Origin: Tetrahymena elliotti 4EA
Lineage: Eukaryota; Ciliophora; Oligohymenophorea; Hymenostomatida; Tetrahymenidae
Direction of reading: 5' to 3'
Length of the DNA: 64,000 nt
NCBI GenBank assembly: GCA_000231825.2
Contig: JH720313.1
Coordinates: 358,787-422,786 of the forward strand
The notes beneath the pieces are model-generated. The model ran no database searches and was not told the origin of the DNA. It saw nothing but the letters and a program-made list of their open reading frames with translations. The position numbers were made by a program, and so were the translations under genes. Below are positions 1 to 12,761 of this stretch, piece after piece. Every line of letters starts with the position of its first letter. Positions within the stretch are counted from its first letter, which is position 1.

Positions 1-180
1 CTTCATCCTTTTTTACAAGCATTTTTGATAATGATAAAATTTGTCATCATTGAATATTCAAAAAAAGCAAATTCGTGATTTGAAAAACCAGTTAAAAAAG
101 CAATTTGTATCAAATGCACCAATAAAATTCTTCGCTTTTAACATTTTTGCAATGTCTTACCTTTCATTTTAATTAATTAG

Positions 181-2568
181 GCTGTCTCTGAAATCGTAAC
201 TTCTACTTTAGGTCCTCGTTCTATGCTTAAGATGTTACTTGACCCTATGGTAACAAATAAACAATTTATTTTTAAAATATTTAAAAGCTAATAAGATAAT
301 CTGCTATTCTTCTATTCAACATAAGCAACAACAACATGACTAATGAATAATTTAATATTAATTGGATGCAAAATGATAAAAAGTTAATTAAAGGCAAAAT
401 AAGAAGGGTTATAATCTAAAATAGATTCAATACCAAGCTGAATAGCATAATTATCAAATAGTCCTTTTGGTAATTTAAGCAGGCTATTATAATGTTAGCC
501 AGATACTATTGTTAAGCATCAAGTGTTACAGAAGAAAAGCAGGATATCATACTTTATTGATCAAATACCTATGACAATAAACTCTAAGTTTAATCATTTT
601 AATAAAATTTTAGGGAGGTATTGTTATGACTAATGATGGTAACGCTATTTTAAGAGAAATCGACGTTAATCACCCTGCTGCTAAGTCCATGATTGAATTA
701 GCCAGAGTCCAAGATGAAGAAGTTGGTGATGGTACTACTTCAGTTATCATTATGGCTGGTGAAATGATGTCTGCTGCCAAGCCCTTCATTGAAAGAGATA
801 TTCACCCTTCCATCATCGTCTCTTCTTACTACAGAGCTTTGGAAGAATCCATTAAAAAAATCGAAGAACTTGCTGTTCCCATTGATATCAATGATGACGA
901 CAAGGTCAACAAGGTAAAAAATAAAACTTTATTTAACATCATAAATATAAATGAAAACATGATTGCAAATAAATATTTCAAAAGCATAAAAAGACCTTTA
1001 TAATAGATTAAGAAGAGTAAGAATTTCAATAGAAAAATGTTTATTTGCAAGGATGTTTACTTATTATTATTCAAGCATAAAAAATATATTTTGATTAGAT
1101 TAAGTTTTTGTGATGAAGAAAAGCAATTATATTTACAAATTTTTATGATAAAATTAGGCTTTATCTTGCTGTATTGGTACTAAATTCACTTCCAGATGGG
1201 GTAAATTGATTACTGATTTGGCTCTTAAGGCTGTTAAAACTATCATGAGAGGTGGAAATCTCTAAAAGCTCAATCTCGAAATTAAGAGATACGCTAAGGT
1301 TGAAAAGATTCCTGGTGGTACTTTGGAAGACAGTGTTGTTTTGGATGGTGTTATGTTCAATAAAGATATTACTCACCCCAAGATGAGAAGATTAATTAAA
1401 AATCCCAGAGTTATTTTACTCGATTGCCCTCTTGAATATAAGAAAGGTGAATCCATGACCAATCTTGAAATGATGAAGGAATCTGATATGTAAACAATTT
1501 TTAATTAAGCAGCTTTAGACATTTATTAAATTCTAACTTTACTTAAAAAGGACTGATGCTTTACAATAAGAAATGGAAGAATTAGCTTTAATGTGCAACG
1601 ATATTTTAAAACACAAGCCCGATGTTGTTATTACCGAAAAGGGTGTAAGTGACTTAGCTCAACATTATTTATTAAAGTAAAACGTCTCAGTTATCAGAAG
1701 AGTTAGAAAGACCGATAATAATAGAATTTCCAGAGTTTCTGGTGCTACTATTGTCAATAGACCTGAAGAAATTCAAGAATCTGATGTTGGTAAAAAGTGT
1801 GGTTTGTTCGAAGTTAAGTTAATTGGTGATGAATATTTCACTTTTATGACCGAATGTGAAAATCCTGAAGCTTGCTCTATTATTTTAAGAGGTGCTTCTA
1901 AGGATGTCCTCAATGAAATGGAAAGAAATCTCCACGATTGCTTGGCTGTCGCTAAGAACATTTTTGTCAATCCTAAGCTCGTTCCCGGTGGTGGTGCTAT
2001 TGAAATGGAAGTCTCTTCTCACTTAGAAAAGATCTCCTCTTCTATTGAAGGTCTCCACTAACTTCCCTTCAGAGCTGGTAAATTTCTTTCAAAATTTAAC
2101 TCAAAAACTTAATTGTTTTTTTGCAAATAATAATCGAATTTATTTAATAAAAATAGTTGCTTATGCTTTGGAAGCCATCCCCAAGACTTTGGCTCTTAAC
2201 TGCGGTGTTGATGTCGTTAGAACCATCACTGAATTGAGAGCTAAGCATAATTAAGAAGGCAATAAATTTATTGGTATTGAAGGTAACACTGGTAAAATCA
2301 CTGATATGGCTGAAGCTAATGTCTGGGAACCAATTTCCGTTAAGCTCTAAGTTTATAAGACTGCTATTGAATCTGCTTGTATGCTTCTCCGTATAGATGA
2401 TGTTGTTTCTGGTCTTAAGAAGCAAAAGGTCTCCAAGGGTGGTGCCACTGTTACTGATGGTCAAGGTCAAGAAATTCCTGAAACCGTAATTCATTTAAAA
2501 TATATGAAATAATATTAAAACTAAAAATTATTCAAATAAAATAGTTTGGTGATGCCAGAGATGGTTGA
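181..2568 (+). CDS. CCT3: T-complex protein 1 subunit gamma (CCT3), 5' end outside window
   Basis: Gamma subunit of the cytosolic group II chaperonin TRiC/CCT, which folds actin, tubulin and other proteins with ATP. Six exons are visible: 181-249, 614-913, 1158-1489, 1551-2077, 2157-2485 and 2545-2568, giving 526 codons plus TGA. TAA and TAG are read as Gln. The exons keep gamma-type sequence across every junction: DPMGGIVMTNDGNAILREI, then the ATPase motif GDGTTS, then RVRKTDNNRI and LVPGGGAIEME near the C-terminus. The family is about 545-560 residues, so only the first few dozen residues are missing. Bases 1-180 look like intron and end in TTAG at 180. The introns are 364, 244, 61, 79 and 59 bp. 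The gene uses more C-ending codons than its neighbours, as expected of a highly expressed housekeeping gene. Identification is firm; only the start lies outside the window. Confidence 0.95.
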
Positions 2569-3454
2569 ATAATGTAATAATAATGAACAAACAAATTAAA
2601 ATAAAACCAAAAAAATTAACTCATATATTTCCAATAAAAAATTAATATATAATTTTCACAACAAAAGTTTTAATTGTATGATTTAAGTATTATTAATTAT
2701 ATAGTATGGTTAAAAATATTTTAATTCTATTACATACAATCCTAATTTTTATATTCCATTCATTTTAATTCCTAAATAAATTCAATTAAATTATGTTTTG
2801 TTTCCAAAGAGTTAATTTGACTTTTTATCCACTAAAAGAAATTCTAAAAAATATTCAAATAAATTCAATTTATACTTGAAAAGTTCATTTATTTTAAGAT
2901 AATAATAATAAGAATGAATGTATCATCATATAATTAATTTAGAAAATTAGTACAACAAATAATCTAAAGACTAGTCCCTCAATATTAATATTTTTAATAA
3001 AAATAAAAAATTGAAATTAATTTGAAGAAAAATTCATAATATTTTCTTTATTGTTTTAAATCATCAAAAAATAGTTAATTTAACAAATAAATAAGAAACT
3101 CTATAAGTATCCATTAAATCAAATTACAGCAAATGACTGAATGAGTTAATAATCTTGAAGACTATGAGTAGATGCATTTTTTTATTATTCGATGTAAAAA
3201 GAAATTGTAAATTATTTAGTCTCATATTTAATAAGGAGATGGAAATAATTTTTTTAAAATAAGTATTGCATGAATTAATTAAGGTTAAATTTTTTTCAGG
3301 ATTATTTTTTTTATTTTTACAAATTTAATAAAATATTTTTTTTAATAAAGAAACTATTTTTCCAAATGGCTTTTTTAAATCAAAAAAATATATAAATTAA
3401 AGCAAAGAAAAAATAACTTTTTTTAATCATATCATTTATCCTTCTGTAAATTTT
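2569..3454. other. AT-rich intergenic DNA
   Basis: Between the CCT3 stop and the pseudogene remnant. It is almost entirely A and T with homopolymer runs. No reading frame with family resemblance and no RNA gene was seen. Confidence 0.7.
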
Positions 3455-3998
3455 CAATTTTTGATAGATTTATATGCCAAACACATATTACTAGTCTTTA
3501 TCATTATTGATAATTCTTGTTCATTTGCTTGTGTAATATTATTACCATGGTAGTCAGCAATTTAGAAGAATTTTTTGTTTAAACAAAATTAAATTTCTAA
3601 ATTTCTCATGGTGGCTGATCTATTTACAGAGCCATCATTTCCTTTTTTGTTGAAAGTAAAACTATTAGTACCATGGTTTGAAAAGAATAAACAAGGATTT
3701 GGTGAAGAACTATAAAGTCATTATTCATCACATTTAGATTTTTATAGAATACTTATTGCTATTTTATAGTTGAATTATTCAGTAATAAAAGGCTTAATTT
3801 TTATTAACAAAGAATATTTTCTATGTAGATTTATTACTAAATTATTAAAAAATTAAACACTTAGCGAAGTATCTTTTGAGTTTATTTTAACTAATCCATC
3901 TACACTTCTTGTTATGATTTAATTTGTTTAACTATAACTATCTTTTTATGATTTAGTAAATTAGCATTTTTCAGATATGTCAATTTTCTACATAAATT
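3455..3998 (-). pseudogene. Decayed C-terminal copy of the neighbouring gene at 4909-6537
   Basis: Read on the minus strand, this stretch follows the last third of the intact gene at 4909-6537 codon by codon. Shared stretches include KPFI, YKIAI, QKSKC, the LFFSNH-like segment, NKKGN/CKKGK, MRNLEIQFCLN versus MRKLEVQFCLK, and FQIADY versus FQIADF. A TGA (plus-strand TCA at 3718-3720) sits where the intact copy has TGG. Near 3490 the frame slips before the final VFG segment. The N-terminal two thirds are absent. This fits a tandem duplicate that is losing function. I saw no splice arrangement that would remove the TGA cleanly. The sequence supports the homology directly; that it is unexpressed is inference. 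Confidence 0.75.
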
Positions 3999-4908
3999 CT
4001 ATCATTAGTTTGCTCAAATTTGATAACTCTTTATTATTAAATTAATTTTATTAATGTTAATATTCTCTAATTTATTTTCAGCCTTAATTTTTAGGTCTTT
4101 AAAATATTAAATTAATTATTTTGATCAATAAAGTTTTTGAAATTTTTTATTTAAATAAAAATTGGTTATCAATAAAAGAATTTATAAAAATTAAATTATT
4201 TATGAAATATTTCTTTAAAAAGAAAGAATTTTAATTAGACATGATGAATTTATCATTTAATATTTTTTTCAAAAAAGTGTCTAATAGGAGAAAATAATTT
4301 TAAAATTATCTTTATTATTTGAAAATTTACAAATTTAATTCCTTACTCATTTATTTTAGCATATTCTAATTTAAAATTATAAAATCAGTTTGAGAGATAA
4401 AAATGTAAAGGCAAAAATACAAAATAAAAGATTACTTTGTTTGAACATTTTTTATTTTTGAGTTCTTTTCATAATTAATACAAAAAATTTTTAATAATCA
4501 TTGAAACAAATATTTTTCTTATTTTGATACTTTTAGATTATTTTAAATAAATTAAAAGTCTATTATTTACACTAAGTAGATTAGAAATTCGAGAACAATC
4601 ATCAGAAGTATTAAAGGTGTAGAAAATGTATTGATTTATTAAAATTTTGAGAAAAAAATAAATGTCTTTGTGGAAAAAAAAAATTTTTTTGACTATTTGA
4701 AAATATTCTGAAAAGATAATTCTTGACTTTTATTTATTAGACAAATTTTAATTCAAGGAAAATAAAAGAATTTTATTGGTATTAAATAAAAAAGAGAAGA
4801 TCTATTTTTTATTGTTTTTAAGTAGAAATGGTATATTTAGTCTACACAAGCAGAATATTTTTTTATATTATTTTATAGATTATTATTTTAGGTTTGCTAA
4901 TAATTACA
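3999..4908. other. AT-rich intergenic DNA
   Basis: This lies where the rest of the duplicated gene would be expected, but I could not align it convincingly to the intact copy. It consists of AT-rich runs only. Confidence 0.55.
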
Positions 4909-6537
4909 TCAAATTTTTGGGAATCCTTCAATAAATTTCAAAACTTTTATAGACTTGATTGAGTAATGTTCAATACCAAACACATATTCTTAATTAGGTT
5001 AATATCTAACCATCTCTTCTTCTTTTGCTTAAGAAATATTATTTTTGCCAGGGAAGTCTGCTATTTGGAAAAACTTATCTTTTAAACAGAACTAAACTTC
5101 TAATTTTCTCATCTATTCAGATCGCCTTATTTCATTATTATTTATTAACTTACCTTTTTTACAAAGATTAAATTTATTACTGTTATGATTAGAAAAGAAT
5201 AAGTCAGAATTAGCTGCATTATCTTAATCAAGCCACTGATAATTACATTTAGATTTTTAAATAACTCCAATGGCTATTTTATAGCTCTCTTCTTCTCCAA
5301 TAAAAGGTTTAAATTCAAATTAAATTGTATATTTTTTTGCTGGGTCAATAGCTTTTTCTGTAAAGAATTATACCATGAGTTACTAGCTGATTTACTTTAT
5401 TTTGGTTAATCCTAGTTTGCTTTTCTTAATAATTTAATTTGTTTGGCTACAATTATCTTTTAGCGATTTTATAAATTAATATTTTTCTATGACATCGAAT
5501 TCATACTCATGTAGAAGCATTAATTCATTCAAGGTTGATTGCTATTTTTTATTAAATTATTCTGCCTAACTTTAGTATTCCTTGGATAGTTTTTCAATTG
5601 ACTAAAATATATCATAATTATGCTCCCTCAATTTTTCTTTGTCTAAAAGATTAACTTATTAGTTCTTTTGAATCTAATACTAAATAGTCTAGAGAATAAA
5701 TTCAAACTATGGATTTTATAAATTGGTAAACTTCAATTCTTTAAAATTTGGATATTCTTAAACAAATGTAGATGTGCATTAAGTGAGATAATCTTTAAAT
5801 TCATCTAAAATTTTATTTTGATTTTCTACAACTTGCTTCTTATCTTTTTTGCCATCTTTGTTTAAAAGAAAGTGCTTGATCAGCTTAATATTTTTGAATA
5901 GTTACTTTTCAATAAGCTTAGGAAATTTTAATTGTAGGAATTTCTAACTCTCTTCAAATTTGTTAATTTATTCTTCAAGAATCTCTTGGTTTTACTTTCT
6001 ATTCTCATATGATTTTTGGATAATATTTTCTATTTCCTACAAGCCTTAAATGTTACCATCATTGATTAGCTATATTGATTGTTAAAAACTATTTTTTAAT
6101 GATATTCTGTTATATGTTTCTATTAATTTTCTATAAGACCCTATGTTGTCTTCTAAAGAGTTCATCACTGCTTTTTTCATTTTTATCATTTTTTGGTTTA
6201 TTCTATAGAGTAAACTGTCTATAAAGTTTTCAATTATTTAGTAATTATCTTCTTATTCTTCGTTTTTTCCATTTATTATTTTCTATAATTTTAAGAGAAT
6301 GCTTTTATCATCAACAATGGGCCAATTACTTAAAACTTCTTATTCTTTCAACTCACTAATGTCAGCATAAAATAATAAATCTTCCCCTTACAAGCGTTTG
6401 GTAGTAATACATCTTGGACAAAAAGCAGTTTGGCTAGAATCTGAAGATAAATTCGTATTAAAATAATAAAGGGGATACCCTTTATGTATTTTACATTTGA
6501 TAGCTTAATTTTATTAATTTTCTTCGAGTTATATCAT
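4909..6537 (-). CDS. Coiled-coil protein with N-terminal Cys/His cluster, unknown function
   Basis: A single exon of 542 codons runs from ATG at 6537 to TGA at 4909-4911, fully open under the ciliate code. Residues about 18-50 hold CKIH and, after roughly 25 residues, FCPRC. This resembles half of a B-box-like zinc site, though the full ligand set is not evident. The middle (about residues 100-390) is rich in Glu, Lys, Gln and Leu and looks coiled-coil. The last 150 residues are more globular and end in a GIEHYSIKSIKVLKF-like segment. I do not recognise a named family. Large paralogous sets of such Cys/His-plus-coiled-coil proteins are common in ciliates, and the degenerate copy at 3455-3998 supports recent local duplication. 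Function is unknown. Confidence 0.85.
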
Positions 6538-8018
6538 TATTTAATAAAAAAAAAAGCAGATTATTTCTTATTTTTATAAAATTAATATTTGCTTTTAGAA
6601 ATTAAATAATACATTTATCAATCAAAATTCCTATTAGAATAATTAAAACACTTTTATATTCTAAATTAATTAAAGAAGGACAAATCTTTTATTTCTAAGA
6701 ATTTGATAAAAAATTAATAAGGAATCTATTTGTAGAGTTTTTTAACAAAGAGTAAAATTTTGAAAAGTATTATTTTTATAAGAATAATTACTTCATTCAT
6801 AAACAACACTTTAATCACTCTTCATTTTTTCATTATTTGCAAAAAATTTCATTTGCAAGTTCAAAGTCTTTTAAAATAATATTTTCTCTATTTAAATTAA
6901 AAGACATAATTAAATTTAAAAAAAACAAATAGCAAAAAATGAAGGCTTTCTGATCAAAGCTGCATCTTAAAAATAGGAGCTTATTTTTTTTCTAGAGTCG
7001 ATTTAACTATTTCCTAATAATTGATAAAAAATAGCTCCACCAATTTATTATGATTTTAATAAAATTTACTTTAATTATGAAAGGAACAATGTTTTTTGGA
7101 TTAAGATTTGAAAAGTATGATCCTCATCTTCCATTAATTGAATTACTATTTTCAAAGCAAAAGCTAGCTTATACTAAGATTAATGCTATATCTTGCTTTT
7201 TCTATCATTTAAATTAATTATTGTTTTATATTTTAAGTTATTTACTGTATATAATCTTTGTAATCCATTAAAAATATATTATTATCAACTTATAAACATT
7301 TTTTGCTTTTTTAAAATCAAGCTTATGTCTTAAGTTTTAGTTAAAATTTATAAGAAATTGAACCATTAACATTTTAGAGATCTTAAATCTATGTAATATA
7401 ATTAATATGAAAATGCTAAAGATATTGATATTTTTAATAATCCATTGCAGTTAAGAAGCAATTATTTTAAATTTAAAAAATTTTTTTATGAATTAAGCTC
7501 CAATTAATAATACTAAGTTATAAATTCATAATTAATAAGGAATTCCTTAATTATATTTGATCTTTTGTTCATACAAACCAATTAACTAGATTTTAATTAA
7601 GAAAATTAAATAGCTTTCATTCTTAACATTGCTTCTTCACTTGAATAAACTACTATTTGATAAAAATTAAAGCATTTTTTTTCAGATAAACAATTAATAA
7701 ACTTAAAAACTATTGAGTTAATTGATTTATATTTTTTTATTTGTATCTATTTATTTGAATGCTTTTGATTTAAATTAAAGAAATAAGTTATCACAAAGTG
7801 ACAGAGGATAAAAAGGTAATAGGATAAATTAGAATGAAATAAAATAGATAGCATTCTCAAATTTAAAGAAATAATTTTGAAAGATAGAAAAATAATTAAT
7901 AGACTAGACTGTATGTATATATAATAATATGGTTATTATCAAGAATATGTATTAAAATTAATAATATTCTTATTCTCAAGTAAAATTTTGTAATTTATTT
8001 AATGGAACATATTTATTT
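6538..8018. other. AT-rich intergenic DNA
   Basis: Upstream of the gene at 4909-6537 and downstream of the gene at 8019-10433. Only short frames were seen, without codon structure. No RNA gene or repeat array was recognised. Confidence 0.65.
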
Positions 8019-10433
8019 TCAAATTTAGATTATTTCATCAACACTGTTTTTGAATCTTCTGAAAATATTCACACTATTTTCTGGATTGTGAATGATTTGA
8101 CTTGACTAATAAGACAATACAGAATAATTATCACCTTATTAATTAAGATTTTGTTGTTATTAAATTATTTAAGCTTTTGCTGAACGATCATAAAATTATG
8201 GGTTCATCAAGCTAGAATTAAACCTTTGTGCATTTTACTTTTAAAAGTTTGTTCCTGCATTTTCACTGAATTCATTCTTATTGTTTTAAGTAGATGAATT
8301 TTAAGTGCCAATATTCATATTATTACTTCTTTGGCTCATTTAAGATGTCCTAATTCCTAATTATTCACTTAAAGGAGCAATATTATTAGATATTTAGTAT
8401 TGAGGTAACTAATAAAATGGGTTATTTAGCTACATAGGAGATAAATTTTAAATTTGTCTCTTTACTGAATTTGGTGATTAATTACTTAATTTATTATCAT
8501 AAAAACTAAATTAGGAGTTTATAGAGGGCCTTTTTTCTGGAAACTACTGATTAGCTTGAGAAAAATTTAGTAATTTTGAATTACTCTTACTAGTAGCTGC
8601 TGTAATTTATGATTAACTTAAATGTTTCGAATGAGGGCTCTACTTAGAGAATTTATTGTTGAGTAGAAAACCTTTATCAGGAGAGTAAAAATCAATTTAA
8701 TTAGGAAGAAATTCTTTTTATAAAAAAAAAATAATTAAACAAAGAAAGATAAAACTTTTTACTCTTTTATGAAATGCAAAAATAAGAAACAAAATAATTT
8801 TATGGAATTAAAAATAGATTTAGAAAACTGAATTAAGAATTTAATACTGTAAAGATCCGATGCAGGTATTGATTGAGGAGTTGAGATAGAACTAAATTTT
8901 TGATGGTGATTTCTTCCACTACTTGCTTAAGAAGAAGGTAAATTAGTGTTTGATGAGGCCTACGCACTAACTTAGTAGTTGTTAGAGTTTAAAAGACCTA
9001 CATTTTATATGACCTACTTGAGATTTTGAATTTAGTTGGGGTTTTCATATGATTTATTTTTTCTGTGATGGTATTTTTAAGAACTATTTTTTTAAAGACT
9101 TGTTGAACTCTTAGGTGACATTAATTGGTTAGCTAATCTTTTAATAGATGAAACTGAAGATGCAGCTGGATTACTCCTCTTTTCGCTTTCAATTAAATTA
9201 TCAGATTAGTCTGATTTATTCAAAGTTTATTCTTCTGGAATCTCAAAGCTGTCTTGATCAACAACCACTACATGTAGTTGTTGTTACTGTTTTTTACTAC
9301 TTGATTAGTTTAAGTATGAAGAATATGAGTCTCTAACTCTCTCTAAATCGCCCTCCATTTATAACATGATTCTTTCATTGTCAAGAATTCTAAGTTTCTA
9401 TAATTCTATTGTTTTAATCATTCTTGCTTTTTCCCTTGAAAATTTAGTAATTATTGCATTCATTTCTTCTTTGTGTTAGTTAATAAGTTTTCCTTCTATC
9501 TCTTTCCTGACCTCTTCTCTAATTTGTGTGTAACGAATCATTGGTCCGTTAACAATATTTTATTGCTTTTATAACCTCTCTCTTTGCATTTCTAATTCTT
9601 GTCTCATCAATTCTTTTTCATTTTATACTAACTAGAATTTTTGGGATAGCTCTATATTTTTTTCATTAGACTTATTAAGTTAATCCTATAAATATCTTAT
9701 TTGTTAAATAAGTAATTTATTGACATCATTTTTAGTCTGGTTTAATTCTTCCTTGCTTACTTTTTCCATTTACTATTACTAAATTAAAAAATTAAATTTA
9801 ATATTTAATAGAATTGGAAACAAAATTTTTTATTTTATTTATTTGCATGTATCTGTTGTAAGTAACATAAAAAATTATTGATATTTTTATCTTATCATTG
9901 TCATAAAAGATTAATATCATATTATTTACATGGCTTTAAATATTCTCATTTGGGTTTGCAGGGCTTTAGAAAATACCTGTGTAGTTATTCTTTTGAATCT
10001 AAAGTTCCCTTTAAAGCTATTAGATTTTATTTTGGTAAGACTAATTTATTGATTATGAAAAGGTAGGAGACATACTTCTTTTAAGATTTTAAATAAAATC
10101 GCTTTTGTTGGTGTATGTTGGAGAGCATTATTAATTACTAAAAGGTGAAAAGTCTAATTTCTAAAATTCCTCTATAATTGCTTCATCGTTTAGGTAGTAA
10201 TATTAATTTTTTTGATTGTCAATACTTCTTTGCTGAATTTAATTTGTAATTGCATAAATATTGTTAGAGTCCGTAACTTGAAGTTTAGCTGAGGCATCTA
10301 AACTTTAATTTTAGGCAAACGAAGAAGCTAATATCTACTTAGGTTGCTAAGCTGGAAGAGTAGGACAAGTAGCTTAAGTTGTCCTATTTGTTTAGTTAGT
10401 TGATTAAAAAATATCTAAATGACTTTCACTCAT
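8019..10433 (-). CDS. Gln/Asn/Ser-rich coiled-coil protein, unknown function
   Basis: Three exons on the minus strand: 10433-9930, 9778-8848 and 8713-8019, together 709 codons plus TGA. The introns (9779-9929 and 8714-8847) have GTAAAT..TTTAG and GTATTA..AAAAG ends, and the phases agree. Residues about 1-160 are Gln/Asn/Ser-rich. Residues about 170-320 form a strongly charged, probably coiled-coil segment with repeated Glu/Lys/Leu/Gln heptads, including REEVRKEIEGKL. The remainder is a low-complexity Ser/Asn/Gln/Pro tail with few charges. No enzyme motif is visible. Such composition is typical of ciliate cytoskeletal or scaffold proteins, but no function can be assigned. The start is the first ATG in an open frame. 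Confidence 0.85.
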
Positions 10434-12050
10434 TAGAAAAAGTAGTTGATTATTTTTGAGGAGTAAAAATATTAATTTATTTCTTAGTATTATTATTACT
10501 TGAAAGTAAATTGATTGCTTATAAGCTTAATATTTATTTGATTTGCCTTATATACAAAAACAAAGCTAGTGTTGCTGATTTTTTATCAATTTGTTTTGAT
10601 ATTAACAAAATAATGTTTACTTATTTTCCTTTCAAGCAACTTTTATTCATGTAAATCTTTGTCTGTTTGGAAATATTAACAAATCTACCAAAATAATATA
10701 ACAAAATTCAAGCAAGCAAGCAAAAAAGCAAGCTTGTTTCTAATTTTTTCTGCACTTATTGTGTCCATCCATCAAAATTAATAAATAAAAAAACCCTCTT
10801 TTAATTATTACCTGGGTCAGTAAATTAGATTATTTTGTTTTGTTTTTTTTTCCAGTCTTAGCATTAATTTTTTAAAAATATTACACTCTTTATCAATTAT
10901 TTGAGTAAAAGCATATATATTCATGTAATACCAAATTTATCTGATATCAATTTTCTGATTTTATAACAACAAATAGTGATAGTAAATCATAATCCTCACT
11001 ATTTAATTCTAAAATAAATTTTTTTATCAGTTAAATTTTATTTACTTACTATTTTTTATTGCAAATATAAAAAATAAACTTTTTAATTTGATTTGATAGT
11101 TAATTGGTTTCTTTTATAATTTTACTTTCCATATTTTCAAAACAATTGTTTCATCAAATATATGTTTAAAAATATAATAACCTATTTTCATCTGATGATT
11201 TAAAAATTTAGAAAACTAAATAAAACTAATATATTTCAATTATTTTGCTAAAAAATGTGTTGGAATTTTTAACTTCTCAGAAACTATTTATTGTAATATT
11301 TTTTTTTTTCATTTTTTTGTATTATTTTTGGCCATGATTATTTTTAATTTTTCAAACTGAAATTTTAAACAAATAAGTAAGTTGCAGAGAAACCTTTAAA
11401 AAGCTGAGCCTATATATTCATTCTAAAATATATTAAATTGAAAAAACTATTAAAATATTAATAAATAAAATAAATTTGAAAATATTAAATATTAATTTGA
11501 TTTTCACTGATATATTACTTAAAACTTTTTAGTTCATTAAATAAACCATATTATAATTAAAATAAATAGATATATAAATTGACTAATAATCTATTTAAAT
11601 TTTTAAGAAAATATGGTTAGTTTATCACTATACAATTTCAATTTTGTTATTATTTTTGAGTCTTAAAAACTGGTCAAGTATTTTATCTATACAAGTGCAT
11701 AATTGAAGAAGTAAATTAGAAAATAAGCAAAGTCTACTATTATTTAATATAAAAAATATCTGAAATCAATTATTTATTAACAACATTAATTTAATTAAAT
11801 GTGTGCACTATCTTAAATATTTAATATTTGAATTTCTTTAACTTTTTCCAGAAAACTTCTATTTTTTAATAAAAACTAACTAATATATCTTAAAAATAAA
11901 TTCTTACTATTTTATCTTGAAATTTATAAATTTACTTTCCAAATGTAAAAAAAGATGATTTTTAAAATACAGTTAAGTTCAATTTTCAATATTAAATTTA
12001 ATATTTTTAGATTTTTTTCATTTTTATAACAAAAAAAAACTTAGAAGTAA
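10434..12050. other. AT-rich intergenic region between divergent genes
   Basis: This stretch separates the divergent genes at 8019-10433 and 12051-12761, so it should hold both promoters. Apart from the short CAAG microsatellite near 10710-10735 nothing distinctive was seen. Confidence 0.6.
10710..10736. repeat. CAAG microsatellite
   Basis: Tandem CAAG units with one AAAA interruption, ending in AAGCTTG. It is short and intergenic, with no evident function. Confidence 0.7.
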
Positions 12051-12761
12051 ATGAATATTAACAATATCACTTAAGAAGCTTAGCAAACTGAGAAGGACGA
12101 TATTTTGAAAAACAATTAAGCAAGTGGCTAACTAAATTACCCTAATCCTTTATGGATTTTTGGCTATGGAAGTCTTTGCTATAAACCTGGAGATATAAAA
12201 TATGTAGAAGAAAGAAACGGGTACACAAAAAATCATACTAGAAGGTTTTGGTAAAACTCAACAGATCATAGAGGTACTACAGAAAATCCTGGTTTAGTTT
12301 GTACCTTACTTTCTGATGATGAATGGTAGGTATATGGAGATAACTTTGAAGGAGGAATAGTTTATGGAAAAGTATTTAGAATAGATGATAAAGATAAAGA
12401 AGAAGTATTAAATGAGCTAGATATTAGAGAAAAGGATGGTTATTCATAAACTGTTCTTGATGTTTATATTTTTAATGAAGATAATGATGAATAATCAGGC
12501 TAAGTTGAAAAAGTTCAAGCTCTTCTTTATAAAGCAACTATAGATAATCCTAATTTTGTCTAAGATAAAGAAATTAGATAATCCATTTAAAAGCAAGCTG
12601 AAATAATTTCAAAAAGTTAAGGAATTTCTGGAAAAAATATAGAATATTTAATCAAATACTACTTGTATTTGCAAAAAATAGGTAAAGTTGATAGATACAT
12701 AAAAGAACTAGTTTAAGAAGTAACTAAATAAAACAACATTAACATATAAGATTACTCATGA
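12051..12761 (+). CDS. ChaC-family gamma-glutamylcyclotransferase
   Basis: Single exon, 236 codons plus TGA. ChaC enzymes cleave the gamma-glutamyl bond of glutathione in the cytosol to give 5-oxoproline and Cys-Gly. The diagnostic substrate loop WIFGYGSLCYKPG begins at about residue 35. It is followed by TRRFWQNSTDHRGT and PGLVCTL, then VYGKVFRI. The segment LDIREKDGY contains the Glu expected to act as general acid/base, and a C-terminal ALLYKATIDNPNF strand follows. This matches the ChaC1/ChaC2 layout (human proteins about 180-220 residues), with about 30 extra Gln/Asn-containing residues at the N-terminus. The order and spacing of motifs make the family call secure. Whether it is the stress-induced or the constitutive type cannot be told from sequence. 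Confidence 0.93.
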
